Assembly (NCBI RefSeq): GCF_041381155.1 | Contig: NC_091147.1 | Coordinates: 37,140,053 to 37,204,052 of the forward strand | Length of the DNA: 64,000 nucleotides | DNA from: Argopecten irradians | Taxonomy: Eukaryota > Mollusca > Bivalvia > Pectinida > Pectinidae | Reading direction: 5' to 3' | Shown: positions 45,840 through 58,700 of the stretch, piece by piece | Layout of the letters: each line of letters begins with the position of its first letter | Numbering within the stretch: the first letter of the stretch is position 1 | Position numbers and translations under genes: made by a program | Notes under the pieces: generated by a model | Seen by the model: only the letters and a program-made list of their open reading frames with translations | Told to the model about the DNA's origin: nothing | The model's database searches: none

Positions 45840-46090
45840 TGAGTAAGTTAAGCAGTTCTAAGCAGTCATACCTGATACCTCTTCATAGACGTCAGTCATT
45901 AGTTGATCGGAGGATGTGGGGGACAGTGTAACCATTAACCAATTTAAAAGTAGATTAAATAAACACTGGAAGAACCTGGATATAAAATTTCAACCGACCT
46001 GTATATAAAGACAACCCTCCTTGCCAGCCGATAAATTACTGTTAAATTCTGTGCGACTGTGAGACTTAAAAAAGAAGAAGACGGTATTCA
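45840..46090 (+). pseudogene. 3' end of a decayed LINE ORF2
   Basis: The + strand carries HRRQSLVDRRMWGTV and, in another frame at about 45937-46005, NQFKSRLNKHWKNLDIKFQP before a stop. This is the typical C-terminal ending (FKxRLDKHW) of many animal LINE ORF2 proteins. Stops and a frameshift make it a relic. An AAAAAAGAAGAAGAC-type tail follows. Confidence 0.65.
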
Positions 46091-46738
46091 ATTTTTAATT
46101 AAGAATATGAGACATTACAAGTTAGATATAAAATAAGGACCAAGGAACTGTAAATAAACATGCGGGGATTTGTGTAAATAGAAAAGAGGATCCACCAAAC
46201 CACAACCATACATATAAGGATTAAGATATAGTAGGCGAAACTAAACATCAATGATTACGAACTATTCAAGGTGGTCAAGAGACGAAATCGTCTAACTAAC
46301 AGACCGAAGCCAGGTAGACCAGTTAGGTAGATACCAGCTAAGTCTGGCGCGTTTTGTGTGGATAAAATCGAATAAACACGGAAAAATAAAAACCGTTAAT
46401 TCATGGATATAGGTATAGTAAAACCTGTTTATGCATATTAACAAGAAATATCCAGTATGCATTTTAATACTATTATGTCATTTATTCTATCTGTAGGACA
46501 GTGCACTCAATGCAAGATTCTAGATGCAAATCGCACTATCTTTTACCTACGACAGTGCGGTTTTCACCTGTGATGGCACCTGCGAGGCAGTTGTACTTAC
46601 TTGTTTAAAAACTGCCCGGTCTACTTTTATTATGTTTGAAATCAAACTTTGATTGATGAGAAATCCGGAGTATCGAGGTACAACCACCGATCAACTGCCA
46701 GCACAGCAATAATTGTTGTTACCTGCCTAAGTGTTTCC

Positions 46739-49700
46739 ATGGATACAGTCATAAGACCCCCTGACGGAGGCTGGGGTTGGCTCGTGATGGGCGCAGCTTT
46801 CGTCATTACTATGATTATTGATGGTGTCAGTTTCACATTCGGGATACTTTTCCCAGAATTCCTCAGTCAATATGGCGAAAGTAAAGCAAAAACACAAAGC
46901 CTAAACTCAGTATTGATTGGAACGTTTCTTATTGGTATGTATTTTTGATAATATGACTGAAGGCAAGGCCTTAAAGGGCGCAGCCAGATGTTTTAATATG
47001 GATCACGCACGGCATAGGAAGAGCGAAGCTCTACTTGTTTATTTTATTTTCTATTTCATGTAGAAGACATAATTTAGAAATAAAAGGACGCACTTTAAAC
47101 TATAGAAGTATATGATGTAATAATTGTCTAGCATAAACTCAAAGAAATGAACTCAAAGATTCAGATTTCTCTGTGTCTATTCAAGGCCTGGAGTGCCGCG
47201 TATGCGAATCCTATGATTTCGCGCCATTTGTTGACGTTATGTGACGTCATTATTCCTTGTGCTCATCTTCGCCTTGGTGGTAATTTTGACTGCATTCTAT
47301 AGCTTTTAATTTCCAAAGTTATTATTAATATTTAAACAATGATAAAAAAATGTTTAATTACTCCGGTTATGCATTTGCATTAGTTAAATATATATTTACC
47401 GGAGAGAGCAGTACCGGAGCAACGCACAAAATGAAAAAATGGCGGCCGCAAACTGAAGCTGTCGGTGTGTAGGATTGAATTTTGAAGATTGTTTTTTTAT
47501 ATATATACATATATTTTCGTGTATCTAATATGAATTTAAGGCAAAGCCTCAGAATAGCGCAGCCACATGTAAAAGATTAATATGAATTTAAGGCAATGCC
47601 TCAGAAGAGCGCAGCTACTTATAAAAAATGTAAATATAGTTAGGAATATAACCTCAGAATGTGATTAAAACTGTTTTAACTTGTAGTCCAATCATTGATT
47701 TTTAGTGCTATTCTTCAATATTTGTGTCTATCAGTCGTCATAAACAGGTTAGAAAGAAATATTCAACTGGATTATTTCATTTTTTTTCTTTCGATCTTGT
47801 TTCCCTCCAATGCGGAAAACTTGGCAACATGCTATGTATCAAAAATGCGCGGGAATATGTGGCGTCATCTTTAGCACCAAGCTTCCTGACGTAACGGTTG
47901 ACGGTGCTGTGCACTTGACAACACACAGACAGTATATCATTTTGACCAGTACATTTATTGTGTCGTTCTTATCCTTGTGTAGTTATCTAAAACTACTTAC
48001 AGTAATTTCAAAGTGTGTCCTGGTGATACGTTTTGCCTACAGAAAAAAAATTAAAATCTCGTCGTGCTGATAACGAGAATTAAAACATGGCTGCCTGCAT
48101 GGAGGCGCGAGACTTTTCCCGCGGGACACGATTTCAAAGTCCAAGGGGTACTGGAATGTATTGGATTCTATATGCTCACACACGTGTTATGGTTAGTAGA
48201 GCTTCGCTCTACGCGGCCTTCGGCCGCGTAGAGAGCTGCGCTCTTATAACATCATAACTTTATATTGTCTATATTGTTCTACGAGATTAACAATAAAATA
48301 TTTCACTGATATGCACATACTATCGATAGTTAGAAAGAATTCAAAATAATCCAAATGGAATAGTTCACTATACTTCAATCTTGTTTTTATCAGATGCAGA
48401 GAAAACTTGGCAACATTTCATGCTATTATCATTAGGATTTAAGTGCTTTCTATAATATTACAATATTGTAAAACAAAGGACAGTGAACGCGTACCTACAT
48501 ATGATTTTAACGGACAAGTGGAAGTATATATTTATTTCAGACACTACATTTGACATTACTATACAAATTTTCTTGATTTTTTTGTTGTTGGATTAACCGC
48601 AGTAATTATAAGAGCGCAGCTCTCTGCGCGGCCGACGCCTGACGCCAAAGATGACTGCACAGATTCGCGCGTATTTTTGATAGCATGGCATGTTGCCAAG
48701 TTTTCTCTGCATCTGATAAAAACAAGATTGAAGTACGTGTATATTGAACTATTCCATTTGAATCGTTTTCAATTCTTTCTAACTATCGATAGTATTTGCA
48801 TGTCAGTGAAATATTTTATTGTTAATCTCATAGAAAAATATAGACAATATAAAGTTATGATGTTATAATCTTTTACATGTACATGTAGCTGCGCTCTTCT
48901 GAGGCTTTGCCTTAAATTCATTATATCAGCTTGTCACATAAAGTTAATTGAGTAATGACTTACATGAGTTTACTTACACGAGGCAACCAGGTGGTATGAC
49001 AATTAGCCTCAGGGCAATGGACACGCCAATTAAGTATAATTAGCCTACCCGCCTGAGCAGTAAATGTCAGGTGTTTATCTGTTGTATTTCATTTAAGCTT
49101 ATATTTATACTAGTACTATGTAACATCAGTGAAGGCCACGACCACCGAACGGACAACACGGCACTATTTTGGTATATCCAGGATGTGCCTACCGTTCACG
49201 GCCAAAGTGCTAGTGTAATCCGGAGTATCGATGTACAACCACTGACAAACTGTCAGCACAGCATTAATTGTTGTTACCTGCCTAAGTGTTTCCATGGATA
49301 CAGTCATAAGACCCCCTGACGGAGGCTGGGGTTGGCTCGTGATGGGCGCAGCTTTCGTCATTACTATGATTATTGATGGTGTCAGTTTCACATTCGGGAT
49401 ACTTTTCCCAGAATTCCTCAGTCAATATGGCGAAAGTAAAGCAAAAACACAAAGCATGAACTCAGTATTGGTTGGAACGTTTCTTATTGGTAAGTATTAT
49501 TGATAATATGACTGAAGGCAAGGCCTTAAAGGGCGCAGCCAGATGTTTTAATATGGATCACGCACGGCATAGGAAGAGCGAAGCTCTACTTGTTTATTTT
49601 ATTTTCTATTTCATGTAGAAGACATAATTTAGAAATAAAAGGACGCACTTTAAACTATAGAAGTATATGATGTAATAATTGTCTAGCATAAACTCAAAGA

Positions 49701-52700
49701 AATGAACTCAAAGATTCGGATTTTTCTGTGTCCATTCAAGACCTGGAGTGCCGCGTACATTATGTATGCGAATCCTATAATTTTGCGCCATTTGTTTATG
49801 TTATGCTTATATTTACATTATAAACTGATTTTAGGGTTTCTGCATTAACATTGTTTAAGCTAGACATGCACATACTATCGATAGTTAGAAAGAATTCTTC
49901 CTATGCTGTGCAAATTCAATCCTACACACTGACAACCCCAGTTTGCGGCCGCCATTTTTCCCCACTGTAAAAAAATCCCATCAGCGTGAATGCGGTGCTT
50001 TGAAGTCAGCTCATTATATAATCAAGCAGTTCAAAAGCTTTTATGATCCGACAAACGTAATCTTTGTCTGGCAGAAGCTCAGTGCTATTGCTCTTTATTT
50101 GCAAGCGTTCAAGTGATAGACCACCTTCCAACGTAATCAGCTGGTCAAAAACGGAATATCTCTTCATTTTCTTATGGCGAAGTTCTACTAACCATAACAC
50201 GTGTGTGAGCGGCCGAAGGCCGCGTAGAGCGAAGCTCTACTAACCATAATGCGTATGTAAGCATATAGAATCCAATGCATTCCAATACCCCCTTGGACTT
50301 TGAAATCGTGTCCCGCGGGAAAAGTCTCGCGCCTCCTAGACTGGTTCCCGCCTCAGTTACCTCCCTTGCGTACGCTTCACTGAGGACCGGTAGCGAGTAG
50401 CCATCTTGAGTGGGAATTCCAACTCCAGAGTAGTGCGCATCATTTCTGCGCATGATATGTCATCATGGAGACGGCTACTTCCGTTAAGAGAAAATAACGT
50501 CATTAACGTCGTTTCTATGAACACTCTAAACTCTGTTGGCACGAAATGGTTTCAAAACTTAAGATCTTATTTACATTTGTTTATATATCGTTCAAATAAA
50601 TTATTTATTCTTTACGTTAAGATCCGTCCCTTCGTGCGTAAAGGGGTTTCCCACGCCTAAAAAAGTGATGCCAGCGAACCGGATATGTAGATTGACCAAT
50701 CAAAAAAATCATCATGGTTACCCGCTACCGGTCCCTAGTGAGCGGAGCGCAGCCTGGCGGAGGAGTAGAGAAATAAGGGAAGGGAACCAGTCTACGCGCC
50801 TCCATGCAGGCAGCCATGTTTTAATTCTCGTTATCAGCACGACGAGATTTAAATTTTTCTCTGTAGGCAAAACGTATCACCAGGATACACTTTGAAATTA
50901 CTGTAGGTATGTTTAGATAACTATACAAGGACAAGAACGACACGATAAATGTACTGGTCAAAATGATATACTGTCTGTGTGTTGTCAAGCGCACGGCACC
51001 GTCAGCCGTGACGTCAGGTAGCTTGGTGATAAAAATGACGCCACATATTCCCGCGCATTTTTGATACATGGCATGTTGCCAGGTTTTCTGCATTGGAGAG
51101 AAACAAGATCGAAAAAAAATGAAATAATCCAGTTGAATATTTCTTTCTGACCGGTATATGACGACTGCTAGACACAAATATTGAAGAATAGCATTTACTA
51201 AAAATCAATGATCGGACTACAAGTTTAAACAGTTTAAATCTCATTCTGAGGTTATAATTCTAACTATATTTACTTTTTTATACGTAGCTGCGCTCTTCTG
51301 AGGCTTTGCATATGAATTTAAGGCAAAGCCTCAGAAGAGCGCAGCTACGTGTAAAAATGTGAATATATTTAGGATAATAACCTCAGAACGACATTAAAAC
51401 TGTTTACTTGTAGTCCGATCCTTGATTTTTATTAAATGCTATTCTTCACCACCATTGATGGATGTTTTGTCTAGCAATAGGCCTATATATTGATGGTCGT
51501 CTGTGGCCGCGATGGCCGAGTGGTTAAGATGTACCGACATATTACCACATGCCCTCCACCTCTGGGTCGCGAGTTCGAATCCCATGTGGGGCAGTTGCCA
51601 GGTACTGACCGCTGGTCGGTGGTTTTTTCTCCGGGTTCTCCGGCTTTCCTCCACCAACAAACCTGGCACGTCCTTATATGACCCTGGCTGTTAAACTCAA
51701 CAAACCACTGTAATCTCTCAAGGAGGAAAACTTGGCAACGTGCCATGTATCAAAAATACGCGGGAATATGTGCCGTCATCTTTGGCACCAAGCTTCCTGA
51801 TCATGACGTCACGGTTGGAGGTGCCGTGCGCCTGACAACACACAGACAGTATACCATTTTGACCAGTACATTTATTGTGTCGTTCTTGTCTTTGTGTAGT
51901 TATCTAAAACTACTTACAGTAATTTCAAAGTGTATCCTGATGGCACGTTTTGTCTATAGAGAAAATTTCAAATATCGTCGTGCTGATAACGAGAATTAAA
52001 ACATGGCTGCCTGCATGGAGGCGCGAGACTTTTCCCACGGGACACGATTTCAAAGTCCAAGGGGTACTGGAATGCATTGGAATCTATATGCTCACACACG
52101 TGTTATGGTTAGTATAGCTTCGGTCTGCGCGGCCTTCGGCCGCGCAGAGAGCTGCGCTCTTATTAACCATAACACGTGTGTGAGCATATAGATTCCAATA
52201 CATTCCAGTACCCCTTGGACTTTGAAATTGTGTCCCGCGGGAAAAGTCTCGCGCCTCCATGTAGGCAGCCATGTTTTAATTCTCGTTATCAGCACGACGA
52301 GATTTAAAATTTTCTGTACTAGACGAAATGTGTCATCGGGATACGCTTTAAAATTGCTGTAAGTAGTTTTAATTTACATATATACAAGAACAACACAATA
52401 AATGTACTGGTCCAATATATACTGTGTATGTTCTCAAGCCCACGGCACTGTAGGCAGTGACGTCACAAAACCTGACGCCAAAGATGACGGCACAGATTCG
52501 CTCGTATTTTTGATTTGATAAAAACAAGATTGAAGTAGACATCTATATTGAACTAGATCTATTCCATTTGGACTATTTTGAATTCTTTCTAACTATCGAT
52601 AGTATGTGCATGTCAGTGAAATATTTTATTGTTAATCTCGTAGAAAAATATAGACAATATATAGTTATGATGTTATAATCTTTTACATGTAGCTGCGCTC

Positions 52701-55700
52701 TTCTGAGGCTTTGCCTTAAATTCATATTAATCTATATGCTTACACACGTGTTATGGTTAGTAGAGATTCGCTCTATGCGGCCTTCGAGTGAGTTCATTTT
52801 TTAAAGTTTATGCTAGACAATTATTACATCATATACTTCTATAGTTTAAAGTGCGTCCTTTTATTTCTAAATTATGTCTTTTACATGAAATAGAAAATAA
52901 AATTAACAAGTAGAGCTTCGCTCTTCCTATGCCGTGCATGACTCATATTAAAACATCTGGCTGCGCGCTTTAAGGCCAAGTGCCTTCAGTCATATATATA
53001 TTATATGAGATATATCATATATATTTTTTAATGAATCCTATATAAGCCTTTATCGTATACAAGATATCTCATTTAAGTTATCTATATAAGATATCTTATA
53101 AAGTATGTCAGATATCTTATATAATTGAAATATCGTTCCTATATAAGATATCTTATAAAGGAACGAAATTTCAACAAAGGCCCAGAAATGAAGTCTCCCT
53201 ATCTGGAAGTCAAAGAGACTGTACAGTATACTACTACTCGTTCAACCAGACTCTTGTTGGCTTCGCATGCTACGCCGGTATCAAGCGTTTGGTTGAACGA
53301 GACAAAAGTATGTATGTATATATAGGTCACCATTACAGCCAATATATTTATTGTCGCCATATGTTCGAATTGACAAATAGAGTAATTGGAATTAACTGCT
53401 TCTTCAATACATCGTTAAATGCAACCAAACAGCGGTTGATTCTCGCTTTCAGTGCCATCTCTGTCATTGCGAACGATTGTAAGATGTGTTCCGAAGTGCT
53501 TCGAATGATGCTCGAGGGAGAAATTAGTTTCCGGTTTTAAATTCTACGAAATCTCACTCTATAAGATATCTTATATAGCAACGAGATTTCAATTATATAA
53601 GATATCTTATATATTAATTAAGATATCTTACATACGATAAAAGATATCTTATATAGAAAATTAAATAAGATATCTTATATACTGTATGAAATATTTTATA
53701 TACCTATATGAGATATCTTACATACATATATAAGATATCTTATTTAATTTCTATATGAGATATCTTACATAATTATATAAGACATCTTATATAATATATG
53801 AGATATCTTATATATTTTATAAGATATCCTATATACTGTATGAAATATCTTATATACCTATATAAGATATTTTATATAGATATAAGATATCTCATATATA
53901 AATATAAGATATCTTATATAATTGTGTAAGATGTCTTATATAACTCGATTAAATACGGGATAGACCTTGCTCTTTCAATAAATGTTAAATTGGCTTGCCA
54001 TACGTGGGACACGATTTCAAAGTCCAAGGGGTACTGGAATGTATTGGATTCTATATGCTGGTTAATAAAGCTTCGCTCTACGCGGCCTTCAGCCGAGGAG
54101 AGAGCTGCGCTCTTATTATTTACCAATTAACCTTACATGAAATTTTGCATTTGATATGCTAACATTAGTATCTCAAACTGCTCACAACATAGGACCATTT
54201 TCTGCAAGATTTGAGGTCCAATGTCTATGGCAAGCCGTTTGGGTTTTTACCTATTGAAATGAAGATATCTCTATTTAATTAAAGATATCTTCATTTAAAA
54301 TGAAGATATCTCTTTTTTAATTAAAGATATCTGTAATTTAAATAGAGATATCTCTATTTAAATGGACAATTCAATGTAATAGAACATTAAAATTTGTACA
54401 TATATCGGGGAAAAATTTTTTTAAAAAATTAAAAATGCTTGTCAAACTTTCAAACTCGCTCGCTGTCCTCCATTACACATTGTGGTCGAATATCTTGTAT
54501 GGCGAACCCTGTCCCTTACTCATAGAGTAATGCAACTTTTGTCTAGATCTGCTCAAATCGCTCTGACAGTAGTGGTTTACCTTATTAGGGGACTTGTCTT
54601 GCCTAAAAACCATTTTAGTACCTCCTCAGTGGTTATGTAGTTCATTTGTTTAACGTGCGTGACTTTCTTTGGCTCGGGTATGGGTACAGAGTACATTCTG
54701 TTCCTGCTTAATCGTATTGATCAACGATTTGTAATTACAACGGTATCAATTAAAATACTTGAAGTGAACATTCGGGCAAGGATGGCTTAAGTCGGTAAAA
54801 ATGGTGTGAATGTATCCAGTATAATTTCTTATGAAATAGAAAAATAAAATATCTGTCTGCGTACAAAGAAATTATTTAAAAGTATAGGAATCCTAAAACG
54901 ACCTCCCGGCTCACTATGTCCGTGGTTACATTTCCACGCAGCCTCGCTTTCAATGCTTTCAACTTTTTTTTATTTCAATGGCCAGAACTGGGAAACGTAA
55001 GCAGAACTTGACCATCGTATTAATATGTGAGAACTTTTGGATTCCTATCAACGCATTTAAACTAGTTTTCTTTGCCCGACTATTCACTTTAACAATGACG
55101 TGTAATTTGTCAGTAAATTATGTTAAATGTTTCATGTTTCATAAGAAATGTAGAACAATACATTTATGCCATATTTGGCTTCTTGGTTATGTAAAAGAAT
55201 TAGCCTGAGTGAATTGTCCCTTTAAATGAAATGTCCCTTTACGGGAGATGACTTATATAGGCTTGCCTGTTGTCAGATCCCTTTAATATTTGTTATTAAT
55301 AAAATATGTTGAAATGAAAACAAATTGTCCCTTTAAATAAAGATATGTCTAATTTAAACACAGATATCTCTATTTCTACTGAAAATAGAGATATCTTCTT
55401 TAAAATTAAAGATATCTCTATTTCAAATTCAGATATCTCTATTTGAATTACAGATATATTTAATTGTAATTGGGATATCTTTGTTTAAAATAGAGATATA
55501 TTTAATCATTGTCAAATTAAATATATCTTTATTTAAAATATAGATATCTCTATTTTAATTAAAGATATCCCTATTTTAAATGAAGTTATATTTAATTTTG
55601 TTTAAATAGAGATGACTTTTATTTAAATACAGATATCTCTAATTCAAATAGAGATGACTTTTATTTAAATACAGATATCTCTAATTCAAATACAGATATC

Positions 55701-58700
55701 CCTATTTAAAATAGAGATATATTTAAATGAATTAGATATATCTGTAACTACTTTCCAAAACAGATATCTCTATTTGAATTAAAGATATCTGTATTTACAC
55801 GTGTTTGCTAAGTGCAAAGATTAATATTGAAACTCAAAGAAAATAATGATAACTCCCTAATCCTGATCAATGTTAACGAAACGCTTTTAATGAAATTGGA
55901 CCATCAACAATCAATATGTATGAATGATAAATGTAGGTCTAAACCAATAAACTTGGAGGAAATTTCTTAAAAACAGATCAGGGTAACTGCTTTACAGAAA
56001 ACAGAGCGAACTGTTGCAGCTATAATTGAATAATATTAAAAGCGGGTACTTTGTAACACGGTCTGCATTCCCCGCCATTTTGCGTCACTACTTTATTTCC
56101 GTCATGCGCAGAACGGAGAGTCAAGGGAATAGTCATTTCCCCTTTATGATGTTTAAATACAGATTTCTCCATAACATGTCAAATAAAGACATCTTTAAGT
56201 CAAATAGAGATAAAATTAAAATTTCTACAACAATTAGAGGTTCTGTATTTGAAATAGAGATATTTTTTATTGAATTAGAGGTATCTGTATTTGAATTAGA
56301 GATATCTTTATTTTAATTAAAGATATCTTTATTTTAAATACAGATATCTTTATTAACATTGAAATGCAGATATCTTTAACTGAAATTAAGATATCTTTTA
56401 TTGAATTAGAGATATCTGTATTTCGTGTTTAATTAGACATATTTCTATTTTACATAGAGATATCTTTAATTCAAATACATATATTTATAATTCAATTACG
56501 GATATTACTAATTCAATTAAAGATATCTCTTATTTAAATGTAGATATCTCTAATTGTTGTAGAAATATAGATATCTTTATTTTGAATACAGATATCTTCA
56601 TTTCAATATGTAAAAACCCAAACGGCTTGTTGCCATTTAAGTGTCGGCCCCATACTCAAAACATTCCAAGCCTATATTTTCAAAATCAAAGTGTCTTCTA
56701 ACCAAAAAATATAATAAATATTATTGTTATGGCGATCATCTATTTGTTATATGTTAAGGTCCTTTAATCGGAGCCCTGGTGAAGAGGTATGGCGCCAGGA
56801 GATTGATGATTACCGGAGGAATTGTGTCCAGTGTTGGAATATTCCTCTCAACATTCTCGCCGAACCTAGACGTCATGATATTGTTGTATGGGTTTGTAGG
56901 AGGTAAATAAAAAAATTCCTGAGTATGTGACAAATACATAATTTGCTTTATGTTTTTGTGAAAAAGAAAATTATCATTCATGAAGAACTTATAAATCATC
57001 AAGCATTGTTCACTGTTTTCGAGGAAGTAAGGTATTTGTTAGGATTAGCCCTCCTTCTATGGCTTATGCATTTACGGCAGGTTCCAAATACTGATCTTGG
57101 GTCGTTGGATTTTTTTCCGTGTGCTTCAGCTGGTGAAGAGGAATGGGGCCCTGAGATTGATAGTTACTAGAGGATTGGTATCCAGTGTTGGGATAATCCT
57201 CTGTTGATTCTCACCAACTTCTATAGCCAATGGTATTAGTACGATACTCCCTGAAACCCTTGACGGATATATATTGAAGTTCCCGCACTGCGCCACCTGC
57301 TGGATAACCGTAGTTGCGTGCCTTCCCTTTGCATACACAACCAATAAAAAAACTCGTAACATTAATCTATGGATTGAGAAACAATATGGCAGCACCCTTT
57401 GAAAAACTTATTTTAGGCGTCTTATTCGTAATAGCAAAGTTATCAATACTTGTGATATATTTGTCTATCGCTTGTTTGTCGGTTGGTTTGTTTTTGATGC
57501 TGTGAAACAGCATTCTTAGGTACGTTCGGCGAGCCTTTGCACATCAAAACTAAAAGGTTTTTTTTGTTCACTTCAAGTATTATTTGATGGTATGAAAAAA
57601 CCCCATCAATATTCAAAACCACAGACATTGAATTTGTACATACATATACACCATGGATGGAGTATTTTAATTATTCAGTTGGGACTTTAGGACATTTGTA
57701 TCTCTCCGGGATCGGCGGTCTCCCGAAAGTCACGAACAACGCCTTCCTCGCTGTCTTCCTCCGCGGCAGACTGTTTATTTAAATTTTACGTAATTCATGC
57801 CACTGATTGATAATTGTAATCAAGGAATAAAGGAATAGAAAGGTAACTGCAAAAGAAAGTTCTTATAACGCTTATAAAAAAATTTGTGTTGGTTGCATTG
57901 ACGAACTATATCTGATGATATTATTGCGCAGTAAAAGTTAATAGTTTTGAGTACGCACGAGTTTCCTCCCTAGTTCTGTCACTGGGAGTTGTGTCTTTTG
58001 TTTATCGACAACTGCGTTATATCGAAAGGTATAAAATGTATCAACATAAAGTCACAAAATATAATGATGATATAGATCTATAAATGTACGAGCAACTTAA
58101 AGTGACAAATGAATTTACATTGCCGTTTAATGTATGGTAGCCTTATGAAGACTTGCTAAAGTCCGATGCATTGCATCAAGTTTTCTTGATGTTAGCGTTC
58201 TTATGAATTCATAAGAGATTCGGGTGTTATAAGTAACCAAATAATGTACCTTTTATTTGGCAAAAGTATATGGCCATGATTTATCATTAGTCAAAAGTCG
58301 GCAAAGCAAAAATCACGATAAAATGTTCTTCGCGATAGGCTAATATGTCGCCAACCAGTTAGGCTTAGAAGACTTGCTGATGTCAGATACATTACATGAA
58401 GTTTCCTTGTTGTTAACGGCTAGCGTTCGTGTGAATTTAAAAGGAATTCGAGTAATATACGTAATGAAATAATGTACCTTTTATTTGGCAAAAGTATCTG
58501 GCCATGAATTATTAGTCAAAAGTCGTCAAAGTAACCCATTTTAGTTTTCTAAAAAGGAAACCAAAACATATCCGGAAATGGTAATATTTTTAATGTTATA
58601 TTTTCCCGAAAATATTCTTAAATGTTAAGTGGATATTAAGATATGGATATGTTAAATAATTTAATTTTTTTTCTTTGAAGGGACATTGATGAAATTAATA

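Larger units (their letters stand above)
54231..56629. mobile_element. 2.4-kb inverted-repeat element built of AGATATCT palindromes
   Basis: The ends are inverted copies over about 40 bp: left CAAGCCGTTTGGGTTTTTAC then TATTGAAATGAAGATATCT, right AGATATCTTCATTTCAATA then GTAAAAACCCAAACGGCTTG. The interior is dominated by AGATATCT words alternating with TTTAAAT-like or TTCAAAT-like linkers (54250-54360, 55340-55800, 56160-56600). An M2 MITE is nested at 54357-55225. No gene-like content. Class unknown. Confidence 0.8.

Noticed and set aside
46649..46738. N-terminal extension of the SLC16 product before MDTV
   Set aside because: The upstream start would be TTG, and exon 1b has a TGA in the equivalent stretch; the shared ATG is the sensible start.
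47810..48070. 86-aa frame in the H2 element as a transposon protein
   Set aside because: Copies b and c keep parts of the reading, but with indels and different ends, and no known domain is visible; similarity follows from DNA-level duplication.
53289..53540. 83-aa frame between AGATATCT blocks as a small gene
   Set aside because: It begins with a non-ATG codon and has no recognisable motif, splice context or second copy in the window.
55226..55340. A further complete M2 MITE
   Set aside because: TGTCCCTTTA-like ends occur at both sides, but the interior does not match M2 and the left end is poor; left unassigned.
57085..57240. Functional mutually exclusive exon 2 of the SLC16 gene
   Set aside because: In-frame stop, indels and absence of a donor show it is a relic.
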